Source: Allomuricauda sp. TMED12
GTDB lineage: Bacteria > Bacteroidota > Bacteroidia > Flavobacteriales > Flavobacteriaceae
NCBI GenBank assembly: GCA_002167435.2
Contig: NHBR02000110.1
Coordinates: 1 to 53,018 of the forward strand
DNA length: 53,018 nt
Direction: 5' to 3'
Positions 17,344 through 25,534 of the stretch are shown here, one piece after another (position 1 is the stretch's first letter; each line of letters starts with the position of its first letter). Made by a program: the position numbers and the translations under genes. Under the pieces are notes generated by a model that was not told where the DNA came from, did no database searches, and saw only the letters and a list, made by a program, of their open reading frames with translations.

Positions 17344-18075
17344 TTAAGCTGTGTTCCAGATTTCCCACGCTTTTTCGGCCTGGTATTCCAGCATTTTTAA
17401 TCCGTTGCAGATAGCTGCTCCATTGGTCTCACCTAGAGCTAAAAAAGTGGTTTTTTCAGGATTGTATATAAGGTCGTACAATAAGTGGTTGGCACCAATA
17501 TGCTGATATGGAATCTGAGGTTTGTCCTCAACATTGGGGTATGTTCCCAAAGGGGTACAGTTAATGATCAGCGTGTTTTTTTCTATGATGTCTTTGTCCA
17601 GTTCCTCATAGGTGTACTGACCTTGCTTTTTGCTGCGGGAAACGTAGATGTTGGCAATTCCCAATTCATCCAAAACAAAACGAACAGCTTTGGATGCTCC
17701 TCCGGTACCCAAAATCAATGCATTTCTATGATGTGGTTCAAGAAGAGGTTCCAAGGATTTTTGAAATCCATAGGCATCGGTATTGAAGCCTTTTAGTCCA
17801 TTTTTTGTAAACTGAATGGTATTTACCGCACCGATTTTTTCGGCTTTCGTGTCCAATTCATCCAAATAGGGGATGACGTCTTGCTTATAGGGTATGGTTA
17901 CGTTAAGTCCTTTAAGGTTGTCTTGGGCGAGAACATTTTTCAGTTCCTCTATATTTTGAAGGTCAAAATTCTCGTAGCTATGGTCGGTAAACCCTAAATC
18001 CTTGAATTTTTGGGTGAAATATCCCTGCGAAAAAGAATACGAAATGTTTTTACCGAGAAGTCCGAACCTGCTCAT
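17344..18075 (-). CDS. aroE: Shikimate dehydrogenase
   Basis: Reduces 3-dehydroshikimate to shikimate with NADPH in aromatic amino acid synthesis. The 243-residue protein shows the substrate-binding serines in NISYSFS (Ser12, Ser14), the catalytic pair Lys64 (NVTIPYK) and Asp100 (GFNTD), Asn85 in GAVNT, the nucleotide loop GTGGASKAV and NCTPLGTYP. The ATG at 18075 places the first beta strand at the N-terminus; a start at 18096 would add seven residues. Its 5' end overlaps the end of the upstream DUF368 gene by 26 bp, so it is in the same operon. Length is slightly below that of the E. coli enzyme, as is usual in Bacteroidota. Confidence 0.95.
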   Translation of the reverse strand: MSRFGLLGKNISYSFSQGYFTQKFKDLGFTDHSYENFDLQNIEELKNVLAQDNLKGLNVTIPYKQDVIPYLDELDTKAEKIGAVNTIQFTKNGLKGFNTDAYGFQKSLEPLLEPHHRNALILGTGGASKAVRFVLDELGIANIYVSRSKKQGQYTYEELDKDIIEKNTLIINCTPLGTYPNVEDKPQIPYQHIGANHLLYDLIYNPEKTTFLALGETNGAAICNGLKMLEYQAEKAWEIWNTA

Positions 18076-19087
18076 TTTTTTGTCTGTTGTTGCCATACCA
18101 ATCCAAAATCAATAATACCAAAATCCCAATTAAAATAAAAAGTATGGCCCACCATGTTTCCGCCTCTGTCATATTCGGAAAATTACGTGTGTAGTTAAGA
18201 ATTATTCTGTCCCCGTTAGTGTCCAATAATGGGTTTCCTGCCTCATCCAGCTTAAAAACGGTTCTTTTCCAAGGCCAAAGAACGCCCAATGATCCTGTGA
18301 TAAACCCTAATAGAACGGCTGTGGTAATGGCCTTGAAGTGTTTAAGCAAATAACTGAGCAAATGCGAAAATGTAACCAATCCAGTAATGGACCCTAAGGT
18401 AAAAACACCTAATATTTTTAGGATTTGCATACGCCCCTCATTTTTATAGAAGCTAAAATCTCCAGAGAAAATTTCTGAGAAAGTATCATAGAGTGCATTT
18501 ACCGAATCTACCAGAAGCAATACATAATTCCCCAATAAAATCAATATAAAGGAGCCGGAGAGGCCAGGGAGTGTCATTCCGGAAACACTAATGATGCCAC
18601 AGAAAAAGATGAAGAGTAGGTTGTCGTTTTCACGCGCAGGACTTAAAAAGCTGATGGAAACACCGATAATCAATCCAATAATCGCGGCTGGAACAGTGCT
18701 TTTGTTCCAAGGAGAAAAATCTTTACCTATGTGATAAATGGAGCCAATGACCATTCCGAAGAAGGTGGCCCAAACAAAAAGCTCGTTATGTGCCAAGAAA
18801 TAGTCCAATATTCTGGATACACTGAAATAGCTCACCAGCATTCCAAAAATCAACAGACCTAGAAATTTAGCGTTGGTATACTGAAAAAAACTTTTGAATC
18901 GCCCATTAAAGAATAATTTTACGGCTTTGGAGTTCAGTTTCTGAAGGGAATAGATGAATTCTTCGTAAAAACCGGCCACGAAAGCAACAATACCTCCCGA
19001 AACTCCCGGGACTTTGTTGGCAGCACCCATGCAAAGCCCTTTTATGACCAAAAAGAAATTGTCCAGAAATGTTCTAGGTTGATGCAT
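18050..19087 (-). CDS. DUF368 family polyprenyl-phosphate transporter (copy 1)
   Basis: A 345-residue protein with about eight membrane segments. Near the N-terminus is GAANKVPGVSGGIVAF and in the second half MTLPGLSGSFILILLGNY, the paired PG(V/L)SG motifs of DUF368. Members of this family were recently shown to recycle undecaprenyl phosphate across the inner membrane (PopT), which supplies carrier lipid for peptidoglycan and O-antigen synthesis. It is 20 bp downstream of a second DUF368 gene. This copy has a longer stretch before its last helix than the copy upstream. Confidence 0.88.
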   Translation of the reverse strand: MHQPRTFLDNFFLVIKGLCMGAANKVPGVSGGIVAFVAGFYEEFIYSLQKLNSKAVKLFFNGRFKSFFQYTNAKFLGLLIFGMLVSYFSVSRILDYFLAHNELFVWATFFGMVIGSIYHIGKDFSPWNKSTVPAAIIGLIIGVSISFLSPARENDNLLFIFFCGIISVSGMTLPGLSGSFILILLGNYVLLLVDSVNALYDTFSEIFSGDFSFYKNEGRMQILKILGVFTLGSITGLVTFSHLLSYLLKHFKAITTAVLLGFITGSLGVLWPWKRTVFKLDEAGNPLLDTNGDRIILNYTRNFPNMTEAETWWAILFILIGILVLLILDWYGNNRQKNEQVRTSR

Positions 19088-19106
19088 GTACCTAAATTGA
19101 TTATCC

Positions 19107-20024
19107 TTATTTTTTGGAAGCTAGTCTTTCCAGGATAAAAATAAGTGAAAAACCTAGGATGGCTAGAATAATAGCAAGCATTAATTTGCTATCGCCCTCA
19201 AATGCGCCAGGAAGCACGTTCATATCATCCACTACAATGATCTTTTCGCCAAAAGTCTTGGTTTCCAAGACTTTTTTCCAAGGCCAAATTTTATTCAAAG
19301 ATCCTAGAATGAACCCTGTTAAAAGCGCCAAGGTGATATTTTTATAGTGGTTGAACATCCATTTGAGCAAACGGGCAAAACTCAATAGTCCAAAAACGGC
19401 ACCTATGCCCACGGTTAAAATTATTTTAATGTCCCTTTCGTGAACGGCATCCAATATGGTTTTATAAGAACCTAGTAGCACTAAAATAAAAGCTCCTGAT
19501 ATCCCAGGCAGAATCATGGCGCAAATTGCAAGTGCACCAGATAAAAACAAATAGGGCAGACTATCGGTATTATCGTTCGCCGGAAGCTCAGTTATAAAGA
19601 ATGCCAAAGCGGCACCTAAAATCAACACAACCACTGTTCCCAAAGTCCATTTGGAAATTTCCTTTCCCACAAAAAAGATGGAAGCCACCACAAGTCCGAA
19701 GAAAAAGGACCATAACAGGATTGGCTCGTTTTCCAAAAGCCAGCTCAGGAACTTTGCCAAGGAGAGCACGCTAATAAATATCCCCAAAAAAAGGGCCAAC
19801 AGAAAGTTCCCGTTTACTTTTTGCCATACTGCCTTGATACCATCCTGTCTAAATATTTTGATTAAGGAAAGGTCTATATTGTTGATGGAGGTGATAAGTT
19901 CTTCATAAATGCCAGAGATAAAGGCAATGGTTCCTCCTGATACTCCTGGGACTACATCTGCGGCGCCCATGGCCATTCCTTTAAGGGTGACAAATACATA
20001 GTCCAGTATACGACGTGCTTGCAT
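19107..20024 (-). CDS. DUF368 family polyprenyl-phosphate transporter (copy 2)
   Basis: A 305-residue membrane protein with the same inverted-repeat layout: GAADVVPGVSGGTIAF near the N-terminus and MILPGISGAFILVLLGSY in the second half. It is the first of a tandem pair, 21 bp below the TPR gene, in an operon that continues to aroE. The two copies share the motif frame but differ widely elsewhere, so this is an old duplication. By family knowledge it is a candidate C55-P flippase; whether both copies share that substrate is unknown. Confidence 0.88.
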   Translation of the reverse strand: MQARRILDYVFVTLKGMAMGAADVVPGVSGGTIAFISGIYEELITSINNIDLSLIKIFRQDGIKAVWQKVNGNFLLALFLGIFISVLSLAKFLSWLLENEPILLWSFFFGLVVASIFFVGKEISKWTLGTVVVLILGAALAFFITELPANDNTDSLPYLFLSGALAICAMILPGISGAFILVLLGSYKTILDAVHERDIKIILTVGIGAVFGLLSFARLLKWMFNHYKNITLALLTGFILGSLNKIWPWKKVLETKTFGEKIIVVDDMNVLPGAFEGDSKLMLAIILAILGFSLIFILERLASKK

Positions 20025-20045
20025 GGATTTGGGAATAATGTGGGG

Positions 20046-21446
20046 CTACTTGGCTGTTTTTCTAATTTTTAAAACTAATGCTTTCACCCAATCAACTTCT
20101 ATGAATTCCGGGAATTCTTTTTCAAACTGCGGCAATTTACCAATATCCAATTTCATAGCCTTGGATAAGATGGTTTTTGCTTCATCCAAATCATTATTTT
20201 TTAAATGAATGCCCGCCAATTTATAAGTGAGGTCCGAGTTATCGGGGTAAAAATCCAAACCCTGGATCAAGACTTGGATTACCGAATTGTAATCGCCTAT
20301 TTTATTGAGTACTTCTGCCCAGTTCTTCCAGGTATCGAGCTCATAATTGCCTAAGTCCACCGTTTGCTTGTATGCGAAATCAGCTTCATCCAGATTGTTC
20401 ATGGCAAAATAAATCTTTCCGGCTTTTTTCCAATATTTTGGATTTTCTCCATCAATATTTATGGCCTTATTGATGTAGTATAGGGCTTTTTCATAGTTTT
20501 TTTGTCTAAAATGGAAGTCTGTGATGGCCAACCAGCCTTTGTCCAATAAAGGATCTTCATGAACAGTGTGGTAATAATAGTATTTTGCCAAATCGAAGTT
20601 GCCCAATTTTTCATGGCATTTCCCAAGTCGAAGAAAAGCGTAGGAAGTCGGATCTTCCATCGATATGGTGGATTCATAATTTTCGATGGCCTCGTTGTAC
20701 CTTCCTAATTTTTCCAGCACTTTGCCTTTTTCAAAATAGGCACCGATAAAGGTATCATCCGAAATAACGGCAAAATCAAATGCGGTCAAAGCCTCGATAT
20801 ATAATTTTTTGGACAAATACATTTTTCCCAATTGGTGCCACGCTACTTCGCAATAAGGGTTTCGGTCCAAATAGTCGTTTAAGAAATAGATGCCTCCATC
20901 AAAATCTTCCAAAAACTCAAAGCAGTATACTACATTGTATAGCGATGAATAGTCTCTATCGTCAATCTCCACACATCTCATGAAACTGAGCTTTGCTTGC
21001 TCATAATTGTCCATAAATAGGTATTCCATTCCCAAAAGGGAGTGAATGTCGAAAGAGTGATCGGTAACGTCCAGCGCCTCCAACAATAAGTTCACTGCTT
21101 CTTGGTGTTTGTCCTGCTTGGAACGGATATTGGCTCTTTGGATATAGATTTCTTCGTTTGTTACATTGATGTTCTGAATTTCATCCAGAAGTGTTTCAGC
21201 AGCATCAAACTTGTCCTCGAAAGCCAATACTTCCACCTGTAACAATTTTAATTCCATTGAGTTTGGGTGTTGTTGCAAACCAATTTGAATGGCTTTTTTA
21301 CCTAAAGAGATTTTACCGTTGTTCAGGTAGTAGTGGATAATTTCCTCAAAGTCCTCCGCATCAAAGAAGTAGACGTCATCCGTCTTGAGCATTGACTCAA
21401 ATTTGTTTATGGATTTGTCAGGATATTCGTTAGATTCTAACGCCAT
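20046..21446 (-). CDS. Tetratricopeptide repeat protein
   Basis: A 466-residue protein made of successive TPR units, visible as W-x-x-L/A-G-x-x-Y-x-x-x-x-x-x-x-A patterns (for example VAWHQLGKMYLSKKLYIEALTAF and KYWKKAGKIYFAMNNLDEAD). About ten to twelve repeats cover residues 30 to 440. No signal peptide or membrane helix is evident, so it is probably cytoplasmic and works as a binding scaffold. It is followed 21 bp later by the DUF368 pair in the same direction. The partner is unknown. Confidence 0.9.
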   Translation of the reverse strand: MALESNEYPDKSINKFESMLKTDDVYFFDAEDFEEIIHYYLNNGKISLGKKAIQIGLQQHPNSMELKLLQVEVLAFEDKFDAAETLLDEIQNINVTNEEIYIQRANIRSKQDKHQEAVNLLLEALDVTDHSFDIHSLLGMEYLFMDNYEQAKLSFMRCVEIDDRDYSSLYNVVYCFEFLEDFDGGIYFLNDYLDRNPYCEVAWHQLGKMYLSKKLYIEALTAFDFAVISDDTFIGAYFEKGKVLEKLGRYNEAIENYESTISMEDPTSYAFLRLGKCHEKLGNFDLAKYYYYHTVHEDPLLDKGWLAITDFHFRQKNYEKALYYINKAINIDGENPKYWKKAGKIYFAMNNLDEADFAYKQTVDLGNYELDTWKNWAEVLNKIGDYNSVIQVLIQGLDFYPDNSDLTYKLAGIHLKNNDLDEAKTILSKAMKLDIGKLPQFEKEFPEFIEVDWVKALVLKIRKTAK

Positions 21447-21532
21447 AGGAACGTTTTTGGTTGAACTATGGACTTAAAATTAACCCTTTGTGGTTCTGTT
21501 TAAGTCCGAATTCGGGGTATGTTATCAACAAA

Positions 21533-22729
21533 TTAGTTAACAGTATCGGGTTGGTAGCTATTTAAAATGCTGAGAATTTGGTCGCAACCCGACTCAATTT
21601 CTTTCATCGAAATAGTTAATGGGGGTGATATTCTCACTGCCTTGGACTCAAATAAAAGCCAAAATAGTATCAATCCTTTTTTAGCGGCTTCAAGAACCAA
21701 ATAATCGGCTATTTTCTTGTTTTCCATAATGAGGGCAAGCATTAATCCTTTGCCCCGTATTTCCTTAATTAAGGGATGTTGCAATAGTTTTCTGAACAGT
21801 TTTTCTTTTTTGAGTGTTTGTGGGATAAGGTCCGTTTCCGTGATTTCCTTTAAAGTGGCCAAACTTGCCGCTGCGATTACCGGATTTCCACCAAAAGTAG
21901 TAATGTGGCCGAATTTTGGGTTGTCTTTTAAATCTCCCATTAGTTCGTGCGATGCTACAAAAGCGCCCACAGGTAATCCGGAGGCCATTCCTTTTCCAAT
22001 CACCAAGATATCGGGTGGACAGTTAAAGTGCTCAAATGCGAATAATTTACCTGTTCGGCCAAAGCCTGGTTGTATTTCGTCCAATATCAATAAGGCACCG
22101 ACTTCGTCGCAGCGCTTTCTGACTTTTTCCAAATAATCGTTTTCTGGTACAATGAATCCAGCACCACCTTGAATGGTTTCCAAAACCACAGCAGCGGTTT
22201 TTTCTGTGATGTTCTCCAGTTCTTCCTGAGCATTAAACTGAATAAATCTAATATCGGGAATCAACGGGCGGAAGACACTTTTACGTTCTTCCAATCCCAT
22301 AAGACTCAAACTGCCCATAGTATTCCCATGGTAGGCATTTTTTGCTGCAATAATTTGAGAACGACCTGTATGCCGGCGAGCCAATTTGAGGGCGCCTTCC
22401 ATCGCCTCAGTGCCAGAGTTGACCAAATATGTTGTGTTTAAACCTTCTGGAAGGAACGATGCCAATAATTTGGAGAATTCCACAGCGGGCTGTTGAACGT
22501 ATTCGCCATAGACCATTACGTGCATGTATTTGTCCATCTGTGCTTTGATAGCGTTTACCACTTTGGGGTGACAATGTCCCAAACTGCAAGCTGATACCCC
22601 TGCCACAAAATCCAAATGGGCATTACCATCTTGGTCGTAAATGTAGCTCCCTTTGGCATGTGAAACTTCCATAGCCAATGGGTTTGGGGAGGTTTGTGCT
22701 TGGTATGTGAAGAAATCGTTTTTGGACAT
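21533..22729 (-). CDS. Class III PLP aminotransferase
   Basis: A 398-residue fold-type I enzyme of the acetylornithine/ornithine aminotransferase family. It has the PLP-binding aspartate in LILDEIQPGFGRTG (Asp217-Glu218) and the Schiff-base lysine Lys246 in VIGKGMASGLPVGA, with GTEAMEGALKLAR as phosphate loop. The family transfers an omega-amino group, but the exact donor cannot be told from sequence alone. Its start ATG overlaps the OstA-like stop codon as TAATG (22727-22731), so translation is probably coupled. Arginine or ornithine genes are not nearby, so acetylornithine aminotransferase is not assigned. Confidence 0.85.
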   Translation of the reverse strand: MSKNDFFTYQAQTSPNPLAMEVSHAKGSYIYDQDGNAHLDFVAGVSACSLGHCHPKVVNAIKAQMDKYMHVMVYGEYVQQPAVEFSKLLASFLPEGLNTTYLVNSGTEAMEGALKLARRHTGRSQIIAAKNAYHGNTMGSLSLMGLEERKSVFRPLIPDIRFIQFNAQEELENITEKTAAVVLETIQGGAGFIVPENDYLEKVRKRCDEVGALLILDEIQPGFGRTGKLFAFEHFNCPPDILVIGKGMASGLPVGAFVASHELMGDLKDNPKFGHITTFGGNPVIAAASLATLKEITETDLIPQTLKKEKLFRKLLQHPLIKEIRGKGLMLALIMENKKIADYLVLEAAKKGLILFWLLFESKAVRISPPLTISMKEIESGCDQILSILNSYQPDTVN

Positions 22730-24432
22730 TATGGGGTCTGCGCTTTCTTTTTAAGAACAGGCTTTTTGGGTTTCACCGCTTTTGTATTTGCCGTATTTAT
22801 AGGGTCGTTCTGGTTCTTCTGCCGCTCGTTTTCCTCTGCATCAATATCAATGGGGTTGTCTATGCCCCTAATGTTAACCAGTTCAATACTATTGTCGTCT
22901 TCATCAAATATTTCTTCCTTGGATCTGATTCGTTCGTCACCACGCCAAATAAAACCTTTCAATTTGCGGCTCTCCACAGGCAAATCGGTTTCGGGGAATA
23001 TATCTCCATCAGGATTCACAAAAAAGGTGATGTCTTCAATATCGTTATTGGCCATGAGCAACCTAATCTTACTGCAAATGGTTTTATCTATGCCAACAAG
23101 CTCCTCTTCATCGTTGTAGACATAGTAAATAACTTCGGTATTTTGGACCAAGTCAATGATCTTCAATTCGTTTTCTATGAATTTGCCAAAGAGGTTTTTG
23201 CCCTTCGCTTGATTGTAACCGGTTCCGCTAATGGTGTCCAGTGAAATAATGAAGGCATTTTCTATCACTTTTAGGGAATCCAGTTTATCCGTCTCCAAAT
23301 CAGACAATAAATGGATGCTATCCCCTGTGATTTGATTGTCCACATTCCATAAAATAGGGTCGGTGATCAGTTGGGTGATTCCCGTTTTTTCATCAAAATG
23401 GATGGAATCACATTTACCGCTTAAGTCGGTTTTGTAAAATTTGGCGTTACGAAATGCCCGAAGAATGCGTTCTTCCTCTTTCCCTGTCACCATTAAGGTA
23501 TCTCCGTGCATGTAGAGCGAATCTTTTTGTACTAGGCTGATGGAAACCGCCCTTTTGGTGGCAAAAACGGAGTCTTTGGCTTTGTGCACCTCGGCATAAT
23601 GCGCCCTAATTACCCCATTGTTGATGGTATCTGTTATCTGGATGTTGTTGGTAGCAGAAGCAAATTCGGAAGCTTTATCAAAATAGAGGCTGTCTCCCTC
23701 GATGATTTTATTGTCGTAATCTATTCGGGTGTTCTTAATGCCATATCCTTGTTCGATAGTAGTGTCATAAAAACCGCGCTCGCAATAGATTTTGTATTCC
23801 TCTCCGGTAATGGTAGAAGGTCCGTACATGTAGGCGTTCTTGGAGGTGGTGTAATAGTCCAACTGCTCCGAATCAATAATATAATCGGGATTGTCTATAT
23901 GTACGTTACGCTGGAACTGATATTTTTTTGGCGTCATAAAATAGGTGCCCACTTTACTGGTAAGCACGTTGGCGGAATCTACCACTTTGCCACCAGCGTT
24001 ATAATAAGCTTGTTGATTTTCTCGATCAAAATAAAGGGTGTCGGTGGTCAAGGTCATTTGGCCGTTGGTCAAATCAACTTTTTCCCAAGCCTTGGCCAGC
24101 TTTGTATTGCCATCGTAATCCATTTTACCGCTATTCATCTCTATTGAATCTCCTTGTTGAAGTCGAATGTTGCCAATAGCTTTGAGTCGGTTTTCTTCTG
24201 TATAAAAAATAGCGACATCACACCAAAGGTCGGCTCCTTGGTGCTCAAACTGAACCTGTCGCTCGTCATCCTTGCTAAAAATGGAAGCACCGGGGAATTG
24301 GGCCTCATCTTTGGTAAAGTTAGCTCCGTATACAATGTTTATTTGCCTACCGCCTTCGGGCTGTTGCTCTTGGGCAAACGTGCTAAAAGTGACGAGAAAT
24401 AGAATGAAAAATGAAATGCTTTTCAAATTCAT
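22729..24432 (-). CDS. OstA/LptA-like LPS assembly protein
   Basis: A 567-residue exported protein with a signal peptide (MNLKSISFFILFLVTFSTFAQ). The mature part is a series of OstA/LptA-type beta-jellyroll repeats: GNIRLQQGDSIEMNSGKMDYDG and later units such as NARI-like GYGIKNTRIDYDNKIIEGDSL. OstA-like proteins hold LPS in transit across the periplasm. Acidic, Pro/Lys-rich residues end the protein. The ATG at 24432 is chosen because it creates a clean signal peptide; an in-frame ATG at 24477 would add 15 residues before it. LptB at the left edge fits the same pathway, but the loci are far apart. Confidence 0.85.
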   Translation of the reverse strand: MNLKSISFFILFLVTFSTFAQEQQPEGGRQINIVYGANFTKDEAQFPGASIFSKDDERQVQFEHQGADLWCDVAIFYTEENRLKAIGNIRLQQGDSIEMNSGKMDYDGNTKLAKAWEKVDLTNGQMTLTTDTLYFDRENQQAYYNAGGKVVDSANVLTSKVGTYFMTPKKYQFQRNVHIDNPDYIIDSEQLDYYTTSKNAYMYGPSTITGEEYKIYCERGFYDTTIEQGYGIKNTRIDYDNKIIEGDSLYFDKASEFASATNNIQITDTINNGVIRAHYAEVHKAKDSVFATKRAVSISLVQKDSLYMHGDTLMVTGKEEERILRAFRNAKFYKTDLSGKCDSIHFDEKTGITQLITDPILWNVDNQITGDSIHLLSDLETDKLDSLKVIENAFIISLDTISGTGYNQAKGKNLFGKFIENELKIIDLVQNTEVIYYVYNDEEELVGIDKTICSKIRLLMANNDIEDITFFVNPDGDIFPETDLPVESRKLKGFIWRGDERIRSKEEIFDEDDNSIELVNIRGIDNPIDIDAEENERQKNQNDPINTANTKAVKPKKPVLKKKAQTP

Positions 24433-24525
24433 GAAATTTTGCCCAAAAGTAGGATTTTTAACGGAAGTGGCATACATCGTTTAGAAAGCTTTGGGATTTC
24501 GCTTTCAGGTAATTGTACCTGTTTT

Positions 24526-24966
24526 TTACTTTCCGCGTTTTAGGGTAAGTGTGATTTGTCCGCAGTGATAGGTATTGTGATATAACACGTGGCCCAATAA
24601 CTTGGCTCTGGAAATGGCGCCAAAAAATGGGGTTTCGATAGTTTCTGCCCATTCTTTTTCGGATAGACTTTCAACAAGATCATCCAATTTTTTGTAACCA
24701 TCTTCTACTAGTTTTTGGCTTTCATCCAAGTTGTACACTTCACCGGTATCTTTTTCTCCCATGGTGGTGTTTTTAACTTCGGTGGAAATGCCAAAAAATT
24801 GCGTGAGCAGATGCATAATTTCCCCAATATGACGATATATGAATCCGACGGAAGCAGTTTCATCATTCAATTTTAGGGTGCTATTTTCTTGGGTAATCTC
24901 GTTGAAAGTATAATCGCATGTTTTTCTGTTTTGTGCGATTAAATCCTTGAGAATGCTTTTCGTCAT
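24526..24966 (-). CDS. DinB family protein
   Basis: A 146-residue four-helix protein of the DinB/YfiT superfamily. Its presumed metal-binding histidines lie in FIYRHIGEI near residue 43 and in the C-terminal HVLYHNTYHCGQI. Members can be thiol S-transferases, often with bacillithiol, but substrate cannot be assigned here. The ATG at 24966 was preferred over one at 25002 because it starts the first helix (MTKSILKDL) and leaves a 5-bp gap after dps, while the upstream start would overlap it. Confidence 0.85.
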   Translation of the reverse strand: MTKSILKDLIAQNRKTCDYTFNEITQENSTLKLNDETASVGFIYRHIGEIMHLLTQFFGISTEVKNTTMGEKDTGEVYNLDESQKLVEDGYKKLDDLVESLSEKEWAETIETPFFGAISRAKLLGHVLYHNTYHCGQITLTLKRGK

Positions 24967-24971
24967 AAAAA

Positions 24972-25451
24972 TTATTGGTTTAGATATGCCGAATACATCC
25001 AAATCAGTTTTTCCTGTTCACGGATATAATCGCTCATAAGTGCATTGGTGCCTTCATCATTGGATTCCCCTGACATTTCCAAGAGCTCTCTTTCCAATGG
25101 CAATAACACTTCGTAACCGTTTAAAATTTCTTGTATGGCCTTGTTGCCACTCGATACATTTTTAGCGGCCTTTATTTTTGATAGCTCTGTGTAATCCCCA
25201 TAGGTATGGAGAGGAACGAAGCCCAATGTCAAAATTCGTTCTGCAATTTCATCAATTTTTATCAATGAATCATTGTACAATTCTTCGAACTTAAGGTGAA
25301 GCTCAAAAAATTTTTCGCCTTTAATGTTCCAGTGGAATCCTCGGGCATTCATATAAAATAGTTGGTAGTTGGCCAGCAATTCGTTTAGCTTATTGGCCAA
25401 GCTGCTGGAGACCTGTTTATCCAGTCCTATTTGATTGAGTTTATTTGTCAT
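24972..25451 (-). CDS. dps: Dps-family ferritin-like DNA protection protein
   Basis: A 159-residue dodecameric ferritin that oxidises and stores iron and protects DNA in stress. The intersubunit ferroxidase ligands are all visible: His40, His52, Glu56, Asp67 and Glu71, at the same spacing as Listeria Dps. The N-terminus is short and only weakly basic (MTNKLNQIGLDKQVS), so strong DNA binding is uncertain. A TACCTTTG box at 25475-25482 is well placed for a start near 25468, and a palindrome further upstream may bind a Crp/Fnr-type regulator. It probably shares a transcript with the DinB gene. Confidence 0.93.
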   Translation of the reverse strand: MTNKLNQIGLDKQVSSSLANKLNELLANYQLFYMNARGFHWNIKGEKFFELHLKFEELYNDSLIKIDEIAERILTLGFVPLHTYGDYTELSKIKAAKNVSSGNKAIQEILNGYEVLLPLERELLEMSGESNDEGTNALMSDYIREQEKLIWMYSAYLNQ

Positions 25452-25474
25452 AACGGTATATTTTTGATTTTGTT

Positions 25475-25482
25475 CAAAGGTA
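25475..25482 (-). promoter_or_regulatory. Candidate dps -7 promoter element
   Basis: Read on the minus strand this is TACCTTTG, an exact TAnnTTTG match. Transcription would start near 25468, 17 nt upstream of the dps ATG. The matching -33 box is poor (CTG at 20 bp), which fits a promoter needing an activator. Confidence 0.4.
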
Positions 25483-25503
25483 GTTTTTGCGTCCTATTTG
25501 CAC

Positions 25504-25519
25504 AGTGATATAGGTCACA
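25504..25519. promoter_or_regulatory. Crp/Fnr-like palindromic operator upstream of dps
   Basis: The plus strand reads AGTGA-TATAGG-TCACA, close to the TGTGA-N6-TCACA Crp consensus (one mismatch at an outer base). It is centred about 43 bp upstream of the predicted dps transcription start, the spacing expected for class II activation. It lies in the 83-bp gap between dps and the upstream GH97 gene. Binding by a Bacteroidota Crp/Fnr-family protein is inferred. Confidence 0.35.
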
Positions 25520-25534
25520 TAAAACAGAGGTACA

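Noticed and set aside
23584..24147. A 187-codon open frame on the plus strand
   Set aside because: It is antisense to the OstA-like gene, which has a signal peptide and repeats. No start signal or family feature supports the antisense frame.
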